Notes: generated by a model from the letters alone, not told the origin. DNA of 51,116 nt from Pyrinomonadaceae bacterium (GCA_014534425.1 JACVRN010000026.1:1-51116); one strand, 5' to 3'. Positions 26,073 through 35,048 are shown, numbered from the stretch's first letter. Made by a program: numbers and translations.

Positions 26073-27038
26073 TCAAAGAATCGTCTTACCCAGCGCCGAA
26101 AGGATTAGCTCTACGGCCAGTTGAGCAGTGCGGTTGTTGATGTCCAGCGTTGTGTTTATCTCTACGATTTCGAGCATACGCATGCCGCCCGCCTCCGAGA
26201 TTTTTTCCATCCCGAGGTGCGCTTCCCTGTAGGTCAAGCCTCCACGCACCAGCGTGCCCGAGCCGGGCGCGTCGCCGGGGTCTAGCGCGTCCACGTCCAG
26301 CGTCACTGCGTAGCCGCCCGAAGCGCGCGAAGCAATCGCAATCGCCTCGTCCATGACGTTGCTTATGCCACGCTCGTCAATCTCGCGCATGGTGAAGAAG
26401 CGCATGCCTAGGCGACGAATCAACTCTCGCTCGCCCGGGTCAACATCTCTCGCGCCGACGTGCGCGCAGAATCGCGGGTCGAGTTTGGGTGCGACGCCTC
26501 CTATGTGCGTCAACTCCGGCGCGCCGTAGCCGAGCAGGACGCCCAGAGGCATGCCGTGAATGTTGCCGGAAGGCGTAGTCTCGGGCGTGTTCATGTCCGC
26601 GTGAGCGTCGAACCAGATAAGGCCGAGCGTTTCGTTGCGCTCGCGGAAGTGGCTCGCCGCGCCCGAGAATGAGCCTATGGCAATGGAATGGTCGCCGCCC
26701 AGTATGATGGGCAACTCGCCAGCTTCAAGGATTTTCTTCACCTCTGCTGCGAGGTCTTCGCAGGCATGGCTTATCTCGCGCAGGTACTTCAGGCGCTCGC
26801 CCGCTTCAGGCTGTTGAGAGGGGCGCTCTACGCGCAGGTCGCCGAGGTCGCGTACTTCGTAGCCAAGCTGGGCGACGCGTTGATTGAGACGCGCCACGCG
26901 CATCGCGGCAGGGCCTATGTCTACGCCTTCAAGACCTGCACCGAATCCAAGCGGCACGCCCAGGATGCTCACGCGCTGACCAAGTCCCGGCTTGATCTCC
27001 TTGGAATCTTTTCCTTGCTCTATGAGAGCTTCGTTCAT
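26073..27038 (-). CDS. rocF: arginase
   Basis: The ATG at 27038 is preferred over a TTG two codons earlier, giving 321 residues. The enzyme hydrolyses arginine to ornithine and urea with two manganese ions. The metal-binding motifs are intact: [21 protein letters not shown] and [28 protein letters not shown] and the C-terminal [12 protein letters not shown] are also typical of arginase rather than agmatinase. It lies in an apparent operon methyltransferase - LOG-like protein - arginase - ddl. Confidence 0.93.
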   Translation of the reverse strand: MNEALIEQGKDSKEIKPGLGQRVSILGVPLGFGAGLEGVDIGPAAMRVARLNQRVAQLGYEVRDLGDLRVERPSQQPEAGERLKYLREISHACEDLAAEVKKILEAGELPIILGGDHSIAIGSFSGAASHFRERNETLGLIWFDAHADMNTPETTPSGNIHGMPLGVLLGYGAPELTHIGGVAPKLDPRFCAHVGARDVDPGERELIRRLGMRFFTMREIDERGISNVMDEAIAIASRASGGYAVTLDVDALDPGDAPGSGTLVRGGLTYREAHLGMEKISEAGGMRMLEIVEINTTLDINNRTAQLAVELILSALGKTIL

Positions 27039-27065
27039 AAACAAAAACGCTCAGGAAGATGATGA

Positions 27066-27617
27066 TTAGATTAAAACAGCTTTCGCTTTGCGTGTGACAA
27101 TCTCTACGGCCTGTTCCGGCGTGGCAGCGAAATCCACAAGCTCTACGTCCTTGTCGCTCACGACCAGATGTTGTTGCCAGCACTTTACGACAGACTGCCA
27201 GCAGTCGCCGAGCAGCACGAGCGGGCGCGGCTCTATCACACGCGTCTGCATCTTGTTCCAGACCAGTGAGACTTCCGTCACAGTTCCCATGCCGCCCCTC
27301 AAGGCTATGAAGCCTACGGAGCGCGTTATCAAGTGCTGCAAGCGTTCGTAGAAATGCGCGGACGCCACCTTGTCCGTCAGGTAGCGATTGGGTTCGGCCT
27401 TGAACTGGTTCATGACTATGCCCAGCACGCGGCCCCCGCGCTCGCGTGCGCCGCGACTCGCGGCCTCCATTATTCCCAGATAGCCGCCGGTGCAAATCAT
27501 GTAGCCCGCTTCGGCCAGAAGCTCTCCGACTCTACGCGCCTGCTGGTATTCGGGCGCGGTCTCGTCGCAGCGCGAGCCGCCGAAGATTGTGACAATGCGC
27601 TCCTGTGAATCGCTCAT
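27066..27617 (-). CDS. LOG-family (TIGR00730-like) nucleotide phosphoribohydrolase
   Basis: The start is at the ATG that overlaps the methyltransferase stop (ATGA), giving 183 residues; an upstream start would lie inside that gene. ITIFGGSRCDE-like (VTIFGGSRCDETAPEYQQA), ICTGGYLGIMEAASRGARE and the active-site stretch RGGMGTVTEVSLVW are seen. The usual motif is PGGxGTxxE, and here Pro is replaced by Arg. LOG enzymes cleave ribose-5-phosphate from cytokinin ribotides and, in bacteria, from AMP-like nucleotides. The physiological substrate here is unknown. Confidence 0.85.
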   Translation of the reverse strand: MSDSQERIVTIFGGSRCDETAPEYQQARRVGELLAEAGYMICTGGYLGIMEAASRGARERGGRVLGIVMNQFKAEPNRYLTDKVASAHFYERLQHLITRSVGFIALRGGMGTVTEVSLVWNKMQTRVIEPRPLVLLGDCWQSVVKCWQQHLVVSDKDVELVDFAATPEQAVEIVTRKAKAVLI

Positions 27618-28294
27618 AGCTCTACACGCCCCGTTAACATCAATGAGCCGCACTCTCTGTAGCGTAGAAAATCCTTGCGCGATTTGAACGAGCCGCCCGC
27701 GTAATCCTCAGGCACGGGCGTAGGGTCATAAAGCCGCTCATCGCGCACATCAACGAACCCGGCAGCCTCAAAGAGAGCGCGGTAATCATCCACGCTTAAA
27801 AGATGCACGGGCACTCTGAGTTGCTCTATCCATTGATGCGAAGGCTCGTTCTCTTTGTAGAGGTCAACTACCGTCAAGAACAGGCCGCCCGGCCCCAGCA
27901 CACGCCGAACTTCACGCAGGGCCGCCCCGACATCAGCATAATAATAGAGCGACTCCATAGAAAAAGCATGAGTGAAATAGCCGTCATCGAAGGGGAGACG
28001 CTCGGCGCTTCCCGTTTGAAATTCCACGTTGTCGAAATCCTTCGACGAAGAGCGCGCAAGCTCCACCATCTCGTCCGAAATATCAATGCCTATGACGCGT
28101 CCACTCCGCGCGTAGCCAGCCAGAAGGCGCGTAGCCCAACCGAAGCCGCAGCCCAAATCAAGCACGCGCGAATCCTCTTTGACCTGCATGCGCGCAATAG
28201 CCTGCTCGCCCACGGGACGATGCCCGCGCTCCATGCTCTGGCCGCGCCCCGCACGCGCCCACTCGTTGAACTCAACTCTTAAACGCTCATCCAT
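27614..28294 (-). CDS. class I SAM-dependent methyltransferase
   Basis: The 226-residue protein has the methyltransferase-11 type core. Motif I is VLDLGCGFGWATRLLA, the acidic loop is GRVIGIDISDEM, and FQTGSAERLPFDDGYFTHAFSME and LREVRRVLGPGGLFLTV follow. A C-terminal part (KSRKDFLRYRECGSLMLTGRVEL) may shape the substrate pocket. No substrate can be read from sequence; small molecules such as lipids or quinones are usual for this type. It is preceded by hairpin type A copy 2 and is translationally coupled to the LOG-like gene. Confidence 0.85.
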   Translation of the reverse strand: MDERLRVEFNEWARAGRGQSMERGHRPVGEQAIARMQVKEDSRVLDLGCGFGWATRLLAGYARSGRVIGIDISDEMVELARSSSKDFDNVEFQTGSAERLPFDDGYFTHAFSMESLYYYADVGAALREVRRVLGPGGLFLTVVDLYKENEPSHQWIEQLRVPVHLLSVDDYRALFEAAGFVDVRDERLYDPTPVPEDYAGGSFKSRKDFLRYRECGSLMLTGRVEL

Positions 28295-28300
28295 AAAAAC

Positions 28301-28394
28301 AGTCTAGAGAGTCTTGGGAGTCTGGAGAGTCTAGAGAGAAGAAAGAATCTAGTTGACTCTCTAGACTCTCCAGACTCTCTGGACTCTCTAGACT
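28301..28394. repeat. hairpin of 9-base units (type A, copy 2)
   Basis: The left arm (28301-28338) is four 9-mers (AGTCTAGAG, AGTCTTGGG, AGTCTGGAG, AGTCTAGAG) plus AG. The right arm (about 28356-28394) is their reverse-complement counterpart. It fills the space between the asnS stop and the methyltransferase start. It shares its unit design with the copy at 10492. Confidence 0.88.
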
Positions 28395-28395
28395 C

Positions 28396-29709
28396 TTATG
28401 GTTTCAGCCGGTAGAGCATGCGTGGGAACGGGATGGTTTCGCGTACATGCTCTATGCCGCACATCCAGGCTGTGCAGCGCTCTATGCCCATGCCGAAGCC
28501 CGCGTGCGGGACGCTGCCGTAGCGGCGCAAGTCCAGATACCAGTCGAAAGCCTCTTCGGGCAGCCCGTGCTCTTTTATCTGCTCTTGCAGGAACTCAAGA
28601 GAGGTGGCGCGTTCCCCGCCGCCTATGACTTCGCCGTAGCCTTCGGGCGCAAGCACGTCGCAGCCCAACGCAAGCTCTGGCCGTTCGGGGTCGCGCGCCA
28701 TGTAGAAGGCTTTGACCGCCGCAGGGTAATGATGAACCATGACGGGCTTGTCGAACTTGCTTGAGATGTATGTCTCGTCGGGCGCGCCGAAATCGCCGCC
28801 CCATTCAAAGCGCGTCTCCATCTCGCCGCGCTCATGCGCTTCGTGCAGCATCTTCACGGCATCGTCGTAATGCAGTCGCGGAAAGGGCGGCACAATCGCT
28901 TCCAGCTTAGAGACATCACGCTCCAAGACTTTCAACTCTTCGCCGCGCTCTTCCATCACGCGGCGGGCTATGTAAGAGAGAAATCTTTCGGCCAGGCTCA
29001 TCACGTCATCTAGAGTGGCGTAGGCCATCTCAGGCTCTACCATCCAGAACTCCGTCAGGTGCCGGCGCGTCTTGGATTTCTCAGCGCGGAAGGTCGGGCC
29101 GAAGCAATAAACTTTGCCGAAGGCTGCGGCGGTCGCTTCGTTGTAGAGTTGCCCCGATTGAGTCAGGTACGCTTTGGCGTCATCGAAGTAGTCTACCTCG
29201 AAGAGCGTGGTGGTGCCTTCACAGGCAGCAGGCGTAAAGATGGGCGCGTCCAGAAGAGTGAAGCCGTCCGTGTCTAGAAAATCACGCACGGCGCGAACGA
29301 CCGTATGGCGGACTTTGAGGATTGCGTGCTGGCGGCGCGAGCGCAGCCACAGGTGACGGTGATCCATCAAAAATTCCGTGCCGTGCTCCTTCGGCGTAAT
29401 GGGATAATCATGCGCCTGGGCCACGACCTCCGCGTTCGTCACGTCCACCTCAAAGCCGCCCGGCGCGCGTTCATCTGCGCGCACAGTTCCGCTCACAGTA
29501 AGCGCAGACTCCTGCCCTAAGCCCTTCAGCGCGTCCCACACTTCAGGCGATACGGCCTTCTTAAAGACCACGCACTGCACTATGCCCGTACCATCGCGCA
29601 ACTGCGGGAACAGCAGCTTCCCGCTCGAACGAAGATTGTAGAGCCAGCCCTTCAGCGTGACCTCTTCACCAACATGCTCCGATAATTGATTGATGTATAC
29701 CTGATTCAT
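28396..29709 (-). CDS. asnS: asparaginyl-tRNA synthetase
   Basis: This 437-residue class II synthetase charges tRNA-Asn. An OB-fold anticodon-binding domain comes first ([18 protein letters not shown], with [13 protein letters not shown]). The catalytic domain follows: motif 2 [19 protein letters not shown], then motif 3 in [27 protein letters not shown] ([13 protein letters not shown]) matches AsnRS rather than AspRS. The ATG abuts the type B hairpin directly, so no Shine-Dalgarno sequence precedes it. Translation may depend on the hairpin's RNA structure or on leaderless-type initiation. Confidence 0.95.
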   Translation of the reverse strand: MNQVYINQLSEHVGEEVTLKGWLYNLRSSGKLLFPQLRDGTGIVQCVVFKKAVSPEVWDALKGLGQESALTVSGTVRADERAPGGFEVDVTNAEVVAQAHDYPITPKEHGTEFLMDHRHLWLRSRRQHAILKVRHTVVRAVRDFLDTDGFTLLDAPIFTPAACEGTTTLFEVDYFDDAKAYLTQSGQLYNEATAAAFGKVYCFGPTFRAEKSKTRRHLTEFWMVEPEMAYATLDDVMSLAERFLSYIARRVMEERGEELKVLERDVSKLEAIVPPFPRLHYDDAVKMLHEAHERGEMETRFEWGGDFGAPDETYISSKFDKPVMVHHYPAAVKAFYMARDPERPELALGCDVLAPEGYGEVIGGGERATSLEFLQEQIKEHGLPEEAFDWYLDLRRYGSVPHAGFGMGIERCTAWMCGIEHVRETIPFPRMLYRLKP

Positions 29710-29786
29710 AAAAAAGTACTGAGTACTGAGCGCTGAGTGATGAGATAAGAACTTTCTTTCTTTTACTCATCACTCAGTACTTTTTT
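29710..29786. repeat. hairpin of 7-base units (type B)
   Basis: The left arm begins with six A's and carries heptamers ACTGAGT, ACTGAGC, GCTGAGT. The right arm (29766-29786) pairs with it but has two units fewer. It lies between the asnS start codon and the end of the kinase gene, whose last codons and TGA stop (29770-29772) are inside the right arm. Confidence 0.85.
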
Positions 29787-30828
29787 CTTCTAACCTCTCT
29801 TTAATCATGCGGCGAAGTGCTGGAAAGCGCTCAAGCCATTCCGCCGCTTGTAGAACTATCTGAAACGTTGGGCGAATGAATTGCGCGTAGGTTTCGCCGC
29901 GACCGCAGACGGCTGTTTGATAGGAGAAGGTTCCGATGGCTTTCAAACCGCGCTGGATGGTCATTAAACGAAACTCGCGCGCAAAATCGTCCGGGTCTAG
30001 CGAATCAAGCCCGCGCCTGCGCCGCTCTTCGAGTAAGAAGAGGCGCTGCGCTCGCACCTCCGCAAGAGACGGCGGCTCCGGCTGCCTGTCCATCAGCAGC
30101 GAGACTAGGTCGTAGCTTGCAGGCCCCATGCGCGCGTCCTGATGGTCAACTATACGCAGGTTCCCCTTTTTATCCACCAGCAAGTTCGACGAATGATAAT
30201 CCCTGTGGCAGAGCACTCGCGGTCGCGCGGCCAGTTCAGCCGCCACGTCGTTTAGCTCGGACTTCAATTCAGCCGCCTCGCCGTGCGACAGGCTCTCTCC
30301 CCTGAGACTTCCAAAATAGTGCTCCATGAAGAAGCTCAATTCCCACGAAAGCTTTGCTTCATCGAAAGCCAGGTGCGAGGCTATGGAGCGCTGCTCGTAG
30401 GCTTTCGCGGTCGCCGCCTGTATGGAAGCTATCAAGCTGATGGCGCGCTCCATGTAGGCTTCGCAATCCTCTTCGGAAGCCGACTCAAAGAAGAGGCGCA
30501 ACTGCTGGTCGCCCAAATCTTCCTGAATGATGATGCCGTTTGCGGCGGCCACTTCGTAGACTTCCGGCACCGGAAGTTCCGCCGCCAGGAACAGTCGCGT
30601 GACATCAAGATATGGGTGAACGTCCGGGTCGAAAGGCTCAGGGTAGACGGCTGCTATGGCCGTGCGCCGCTTCCAGGGGATACGAAAGTACTCGCGCGTG
30701 GAGGCGTCCGGCGTCAAAGCCAGTATGTCTTTGTCCTTGCCCAGGCGCTTCTCTTCCAGAAAGCGTTGAAGCCTGACGCGCGCCGGTTCAGGAAAAGCGT
30801 TGGGGGTAATGAGAGATGCCTGACCCAT
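29770..30828 (-). CDS. AmgK-like sugar kinase (aminoglycoside phosphotransferase fold)
   Basis: From ATG 30828 the protein has 352 residues; a GTG 14 codons upstream is possible. It has the APH-type kinase fold: ALTPDASTREYFRIP near the N-terminus, and the catalytic loop VLCHRDYHSSNLLVD with the metal-binding Asp in LRIVDHQDARMGPASYDLVSL. AmgK phosphorylates MurNAc or GlcNAc at C1, and STREYFR plus HRDYHSSN match that group. Next upstream is a MurU-like nucleotidyltransferase, the same pairing as amgK-murU in Pseudomonas. That pair turns MurNAc into UDP-MurNAc and bypasses the fosfomycin-sensitive step. The exact sugar is inferred. The C-terminus lies in a hairpin repeat. Confidence 0.82.
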   Translation of the reverse strand: MGQASLITPNAFPEPARVRLQRFLEEKRLGKDKDILALTPDASTREYFRIPWKRRTAIAAVYPEPFDPDVHPYLDVTRLFLAAELPVPEVYEVAAANGIIIQEDLGDQQLRLFFESASEEDCEAYMERAISLIASIQAATAKAYEQRSIASHLAFDEAKLSWELSFFMEHYFGSLRGESLSHGEAAELKSELNDVAAELAARPRVLCHRDYHSSNLLVDKKGNLRIVDHQDARMGPASYDLVSLLMDRQPEPPSLAEVRAQRLFLLEERRRRGLDSLDPDDFAREFRLMTIQRGLKAIGTFSYQTAVCGRGETYAQFIRPTFQIVLQAAEWLERFPALRRMIKERLEEKSTE

Positions 30829-30950
30829 TGGATTTGCCAGCCCAGAGCGCAAGGTACAAAAGCGTATCACACGCGCCCTCTACCAAAGCGGCGGGACAAA
30901 TTGAAAGCCCCGCCGTCTCTATTAATCATTAAAGTTTTGGAATTGTATCA

Positions 30951-31985
30951 CTAGGGAAGCGGCACGACAAAGTTTGTCCCGCGCACCTCACCCGGCAAGG
31001 CTTTTTCAGGAGGCTCCACGCCCGCTACTAATTCCGCCCGCACAAGAGCGGCGTTCTCGAAAACTTCTCCGGCCTTAACATGCACGCCGTCGCCCAGGAT
31101 TACACGTCGAAGACGCGCGCCTTCATCAACCCTCACATTCTCCCAGAGGATTGCTTCGCTCACCTGTGAGTCGGCTGAAACAACGGAGCCTTCGCCTATC
31201 TCGCAGTCGCGCCCTTCTTCCGCCATCAGGGCGAGGCTGATTTCCAGGTAGCGCTCTATGGTCGATAGCTCGTGCCACATGCCGCGCGCGACGTGAGCCG
31301 CTATGCGCTCGCCCTGCTTGATGGCCTGCGGGTAAACGTCCGTGGTCGAATGAGAGAAGACGCCGCGCGGGATATAAGAGAAGATGCGCGGCTCAAGAAG
31401 CTGAATTCCAGTGAACATCAAAGGCACGTCCGCGTCTTCAGTCACATTTTTATCCGTCACATCTTTTTCATCAATCACATCACCGGCGTTATCGGACGCC
31501 TCATGCGGTGTGGGCATTCCACCGAAGCCTGTGACGAGACCGTCCTCTGTGTGAACTATGCTGAAGCGTTCGCGCTTAGGATTAGGGAGCAGGACGAGCG
31601 TGGCGAGCGCGCCCGTGCGTCTGTGTGTAGCGAGCGCTTCCTCCAGATTAATGTCCGTGACAATCTTGCCGTTGACGACTATGAAGGTGTCGTCTTCGAG
31701 AAGGTGGCGGGCGTTGTCGAGCGCGCCGCTTGTGCCAAGGATCTCTTTCTCTTCCACGTAGAAGAGGCGCACGCCGAAGCGGCTCCCGTCGCCAAGGGCT
31801 TCGCGCACGGACTCCGGGCGATGATGAAGATTGACGACAACCTCTTTGAAGCCGTAGCGCGCAAGATATTCCGCAACGTAGCCCACAAGCGGGCGGCCTA
31901 AGAATGGAATGGCAGGTTTAGTTCTATCTTCCGTGAGCGGCCAGAGGCGCGTGCCGTAGCCTGCGGCCAGAATCATTGCTCGCAT
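30951..31985 (-). CDS. MurU-like sugar-1-phosphate nucleotidyltransferase with hexapeptide-like C-terminus
   Basis: This 344-residue protein begins MRAMILAAGYGTRLWPLTED, the nucleotide-binding signature of sugar-phosphate nucleotidyltransferases. EYLARYGFKEVVVNLHH, LGTSGALDNARHLL and FIVVNGKIVTDINL follow. The usual GD pair at this last position reads NG here. A left-handed-helix-like C-terminal part (GEGSVVSADSQVSEAILWENV) is more typical of GDP-mannose/UDP-sugar enzymes than of MurU itself. Partnering with an AmgK-like kinase nevertheless suggests a MurNAc- or hexose-1-phosphate substrate. Residues about 160-183 are an acidic, repetitive insertion (VIDEKDVTDKNVTEDADV) not expected in the family. 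A copy of the GTTATCGGACG word lies at its edge. Confidence 0.82.
   Translation of the reverse strand: MRAMILAAGYGTRLWPLTEDRTKPAIPFLGRPLVGYVAEYLARYGFKEVVVNLHHRPESVREALGDGSRFGVRLFYVEEKEILGTSGALDNARHLLEDDTFIVVNGKIVTDINLEEALATHRRTGALATLVLLPNPKRERFSIVHTEDGLVTGFGGMPTPHEASDNAGDVIDEKDVTDKNVTEDADVPLMFTGIQLLEPRIFSYIPRGVFSHSTTDVYPQAIKQGERIAAHVARGMWHELSTIERYLEISLALMAEEGRDCEIGEGSVVSADSQVSEAILWENVRVDEGARLRRVILGDGVHVKAGEVFENAALVRAELVAGVEPPEKALPGEVRGTNFVVPLP
31488..31498 (+). repeat. GTTATCGGACG word, copy 4
   Basis: Exact 11-base match on the strand opposite to the nucleotidyltransferase gene, at the edge of its acidic insertion. It encodes part of ASDNAG. Confidence 0.6.
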
Positions 31986-31988
31986 AGG

Positions 31989-32573
31989 TCACAGCGCCTG
32001 TGAAGCATCGCGCATGACGAGGTCGAAGGTTCCGGGCGCGACTTTGCGAAAGCGACCGTTGCGGTTGAGCGAGACGGCTATAGAGATGGTCGGATTGTGG
32101 CCTGTGAAATTGAAGCCGCCTTCGACCAGCCGGTTATAGATTTCGTTGACGTGCAGAGGCTCGCCCGCTTCTCTCAGGAGCATGGTAGTGGCCTGCGGAA
32201 TAGTGCGGTCTGTGAACCTGTCGCTTTTGACTTCTATGTTGGGGCGCAAGCTGGGAATGTCGTGTGGGAGAGGGACGGTCTTGGGCGCGTACGTTGAGCG
32301 CGCGGCTACATCTCTCCGCATGGCCGCTTCAAGCTCAAGGTCGGAAGGCGCAGCCCCGCTCGCGGACTGGACGCCGGTGCTGAGCATGGAAGACATCAGT
32401 CGAAAGATGCTGGCCTCCGTTTGCGAGGCCAGCGTGTCCATCTCCGCAATCTCCTGGCGAACGGTGTCGGCTTCGGCCTCAAGCTCTGCGAGCCTGGTCG
32501 CCAGTCGGTTGCGCGCTGCACGCGCATGCCGTAGAGATTGTTCCAGCGTCGCAAGTAGATTTTCGTTCGGCAT
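31989..32573 (-). CDS. coiled-coil protein with HARE-HTH-like winged-helix domain
   Basis: This 194-residue protein starts four bases after the polyprenyl synthase stop. Residues 3-60 form a likely coiled coil (LEQSLRHARAARNRLATRL, AELEAEADTVRQEIAEMD). The C-terminal ~70 residues (ATTMLLREAGEPLHVNEIYNRL, GHNPTISIAVSLNRNGRF, KVAPGTFDLV) match the HARE-HTH pattern, a winged helix thought to read DNA modifications or bind nucleic acids. In bacteria this module occurs in restriction-associated and RNA polymerase delta-like proteins. No nuclease or methyltransferase domain is attached here. Its coupling to lipid-carrier and wall-sugar genes does not explain its job. Confidence 0.65.
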   Translation of the reverse strand: MPNENLLATLEQSLRHARAARNRLATRLAELEAEADTVRQEIAEMDTLASQTEASIFRLMSSMLSTGVQSASGAAPSDLELEAAMRRDVAARSTYAPKTVPLPHDIPSLRPNIEVKSDRFTDRTIPQATTMLLREAGEPLHVNEIYNRLVEGGFNFTGHNPTISIAVSLNRNGRFRKVAPGTFDLVMRDASQAL

Positions 32574-32577
32574 CTTT

Positions 32578-33594
32578 TCAGCTCTCTCGTTCGATGATGT
32601 AAGTAGGAATCGAGCGTAAAGCGTCGCAGTATTCCGAATCTTTCAGACGGTCGAGCGAGTTTCGCGCTTCTCTTGCGAACTCGGAAGCGCGGCGGCGCGC
32701 TCGCTCCATAGCGCCCGTAGCCTCAACCGCCTCTAATAATTCTTCGCGCGTCACTCTCTGGTAATTGCCTTCGCGCATGATCGCTTGCACGCGCGACTGC
32801 ATGCGCGGCTCCTCTTCCAGCAGATAGATTAGCGGAAGCGTGAGCTTTCCTTCAACAAGATCAAGACCGGCTGGCTTACCTAAGACTTCATCCGTGGCCG
32901 TGAAGTCTAGCAGGTCGTCCACAAGTTGAAAGGCCGTTCCGAGCTTCATTCCGTACTCACGAAGCGCCGCCTGCTCGTCTTCCGAAGCGCCGCCCAGGAT
33001 TGCGCCTATCTCGCAGCAGGCCGAAAAGAGATACGCAGTCTTTCGCTCAAGCACGTCGAAGTACTGCTCTTCCGAAATGTCCGTGCGCCCCAAAAGAGTC
33101 AACTGTAGAAGCTCGCCTTCCGTCATCTTTCTCGTCACAGCCGTCAGAATATCCAGCACTGGCAACGAGCGCTCCGCAAGACTCGTCTCGAACGCAGACA
33201 TGTAGAGCCAGTCGCCCATCAAGACGGCTGTTTGATTGCCGAAGCGAGAATTGATGGAGGGCCGGTTGCGCCGCGTGACGGCATTATCAATCACGTCGTC
33301 ATGCACCAATGTCGCCGTGTGCAGGAACTCCATGACGGTCGCCATACGCACTGCGTTGTAGCGCGAAGCGTCTCCGCCGACCGCGTAAACCGAGAGCAAG
33401 GTGAGCGCTGGCCTCACACGCTTTCCGCCGGAGGCGCGCAGGTAATCGCCAAGGTACGCTATGACTTGAATATTAGAGCGCGCCTGTCGCTCGAACTCCT
33501 CTTCGACCAGGCCGAGCTCCGCGCTGATGAGATTGAAGATGCGCCGCGCCCCTGCCTGCGGCGCTTCAACCTCTGCTGTGTGTGACGAATTCAT
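32578..33594 (-). CDS. polyprenyl (octaprenyl-type) diphosphate synthase
   Basis: The 338-residue trans-prenyltransferase adds isopentenyl units to an allylic diphosphate to make long prenyl chains for quinones. The two aspartate-rich motifs are intact: LVHDDVIDNA (first) and FQLVDDLLDFT (second). GGKRVRPALTLLS, RRNRPSINSRFGN and KPAGLDLVEGKLTLPLIYLL are conserved. IspB-type octaprenyl synthases fit this pattern best, but chain length cannot be read reliably. It opens a short operon with the HARE-HTH-like and MurU-like genes. Confidence 0.92.
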   Translation of the reverse strand: MNSSHTAEVEAPQAGARRIFNLISAELGLVEEEFERQARSNIQVIAYLGDYLRASGGKRVRPALTLLSVYAVGGDASRYNAVRMATVMEFLHTATLVHDDVIDNAVTRRNRPSINSRFGNQTAVLMGDWLYMSAFETSLAERSLPVLDILTAVTRKMTEGELLQLTLLGRTDISEEQYFDVLERKTAYLFSACCEIGAILGGASEDEQAALREYGMKLGTAFQLVDDLLDFTATDEVLGKPAGLDLVEGKLTLPLIYLLEEEPRMQSRVQAIMREGNYQRVTREELLEAVEATGAMERARRRASEFAREARNSLDRLKDSEYCDALRSIPTYIIERES

Positions 33595-33613
33595 AAAGGC
33601 AGTGATGAGTGGT

Positions 33614-34111
33614 TCAGTTCGTTCTATAGTTTGTAAACTGCATGTTGATGCCGAAATCTTTGGCTTTGAGTTGGGCGATTATGTCCTGGAGCGTGTCGCG
33701 GTCGCGCCCTGTGACGCGCACCGTGTCGCCCTGAATCGAAGCCTGCACTTTGGCCTTGGTGTCTTTGATGAACTTCACTATCTCCTTGGCCTTGTCCTGC
33801 GGGATGCCCTGTTGAACGCTCACGCGCTGGCGCAGGGTTCCGCCCGCAGCAGGCTCAGGTTTTCCGTAACTGAAGGCTTTCAGGGGCACGCCACGCCGCA
33901 CGAGCTTCTGCTGAAGGATGTCGTTCATGTTACGCAGGCGTGTTTCATCCTCGCCCGTCAACACCAACTCATCTTTTTCCATCACGACTTCGGCCTTGCT
34001 TCCCTTGAAGTCGAAGCGTTGATGAACCTCTTTCATAGTCTGGTTGATGGCGTTGCTTATCTCTGCGCGATCAACCTCGGAAACAATATCGAATGAGTTC
34101 TGCTGTGCCAT
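33614..34111 (-). CDS. yajQ: YajQ-family nucleotide-binding protein
   Basis: The internal ATG at 34111 gives the family's usual 165 residues beginning MAQQNSFDIVSEVD. An upstream reading adds 15 unconserved residues. FDFKGSKAEVVMEKDELVL, LVRRGVPLKAFSYGKPEPA and the C-terminal MQFTNYRTN are diagnostic. YajQ is a cytoplasmic two-domain ferredoxin-like protein that binds nucleic acids or cyclic di-GMP in some bacteria. Here it is followed downstream by a type D hairpin and then tatD. Confidence 0.93.
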   Translation of the reverse strand: MAQQNSFDIVSEVDRAEISNAINQTMKEVHQRFDFKGSKAEVVMEKDELVLTGEDETRLRNMNDILQQKLVRRGVPLKAFSYGKPEPAAGGTLRQRVSVQQGIPQDKAKEIVKFIKDTKAKVQASIQGDTVRVTGRDRDTLQDIIAQLKAKDFGINMQFTNYRTN

Positions 34112-34155
34112 AGCAGCGTTGAGCATAACATCAAACGCAACTAGAGGAAAATTCA

Positions 34156-34256
34156 AACAGGATAAGAAGAAATTTAATCATTGCTTCATCGGTTCATTGA
34201 TTCAATGAAGAAATGAATCAATGAATCAATCCCTTTCATCCTGTCCATCCTGTTAA
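34156..34256. repeat. AT-rich hairpin (type D, copy 1)
   Basis: Outer arms AACAGGAT (34156-34163) and ATCCTGTT (34247-34254) enclose inner arms built from TTCATTGATTC/GAATCAATGAA segments. It fills the gap between yajQ and the tatD stop. A second, more regular copy lies at 37301, and one lone outer arm lies at 41806. Confidence 0.82.
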
Positions 34257-35048
34257 TTATACTTTTAGCTCAAGGCAGAAGAAGCGACTGAAATTCTCGG
34301 TCGTTATCCGACCCATCTCTTCCGTCGTCAGGCCGCGCAAACCGGCCAGGCACTCAGTCACCTCGCGCACGCGCGCAGGCTCGTTGCGTCGCCCGCGAAA
34401 AGGAACGGGCGTGAGAAAGGGGCAGTCCGTTTCCGCCAGCAGCATTTCGAGCGGAATGCGCCGCGCAGCGTCTCGCAAATCTTCCGCCTTCTTGAAGGTC
34501 ACGTTTCCCGCAAACGAGACCATGAAGCCAAGCTCAATCACGGCATCTGCCATCTCGCGGCCTCCTCCGAAACAATGCATGATGCCGCGCCTCTTCGCGC
34601 ACTCCATCTCTTCTCTGAGGATGCTGACCGTATCCTCGTCTGCTTCGCGCGAATGAATAATGACGGGCAACTCAAGCTCGCGCGCAATACGCAACTGAAG
34701 TCTAAAGACTTCGCGCTGCACATCGCGCGGGCTGTTGTCGTAATGATAATCCAGCCCTATCTCGCCCCAAGCGATGACGCTTGAGCTTTCGCGCGCCAGA
34801 AGCTTAAGACGCGCGGCAGCCTCTTCATCAAAAAGCTTCGCATCGTGCGGGTGAACTCCTACGGAGGCGAAGACATTCTCGTACCGTTCGGCCACACTCA
34901 CGGCGCGCTCAAAAGCTCCGCTTCGAGGGTCGCCCGTTCCAACATTCAAAATCGCGCGCACGCCAGCCTCGCGCGCACGCTCGACCACCTCGTCACGATC
35001 CGCGTCGTACTCTTCGCCGTCAATGTGCGCGTGAGAGTCTACAAACAT
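34257..35048 (-). CDS. tatD: TatD-family metal-dependent DNase
   Basis: The ATG at 35048 opens directly with the metal-binding motif MFVDSHAHIDGEEYD; the protein has 263 residues. EIGLDYHYDNSP, VIIHSREADEDTV, MHCFGGG and AETDCPFLTPVPFRGRRNEP complete the amidohydrolase metal site. TatD enzymes are cytoplasmic 3'-5' exonucleases implicated in DNA repair or tRNA quality control. In many bacteria the gene lies next to metG, as here. A heptamer hairpin separates the two. Confidence 0.93.
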   Translation of the reverse strand: MFVDSHAHIDGEEYDADRDEVVERAREAGVRAILNVGTGDPRSGAFERAVSVAERYENVFASVGVHPHDAKLFDEEAAARLKLLARESSSVIAWGEIGLDYHYDNSPRDVQREVFRLQLRIARELELPVIIHSREADEDTVSILREEMECAKRRGIMHCFGGGREMADAVIELGFMVSFAGNVTFKKAEDLRDAARRIPLEMLLAETDCPFLTPVPFRGRRNEPARVREVTECLAGLRGLTTEEMGRITTENFSRFFCLELKV

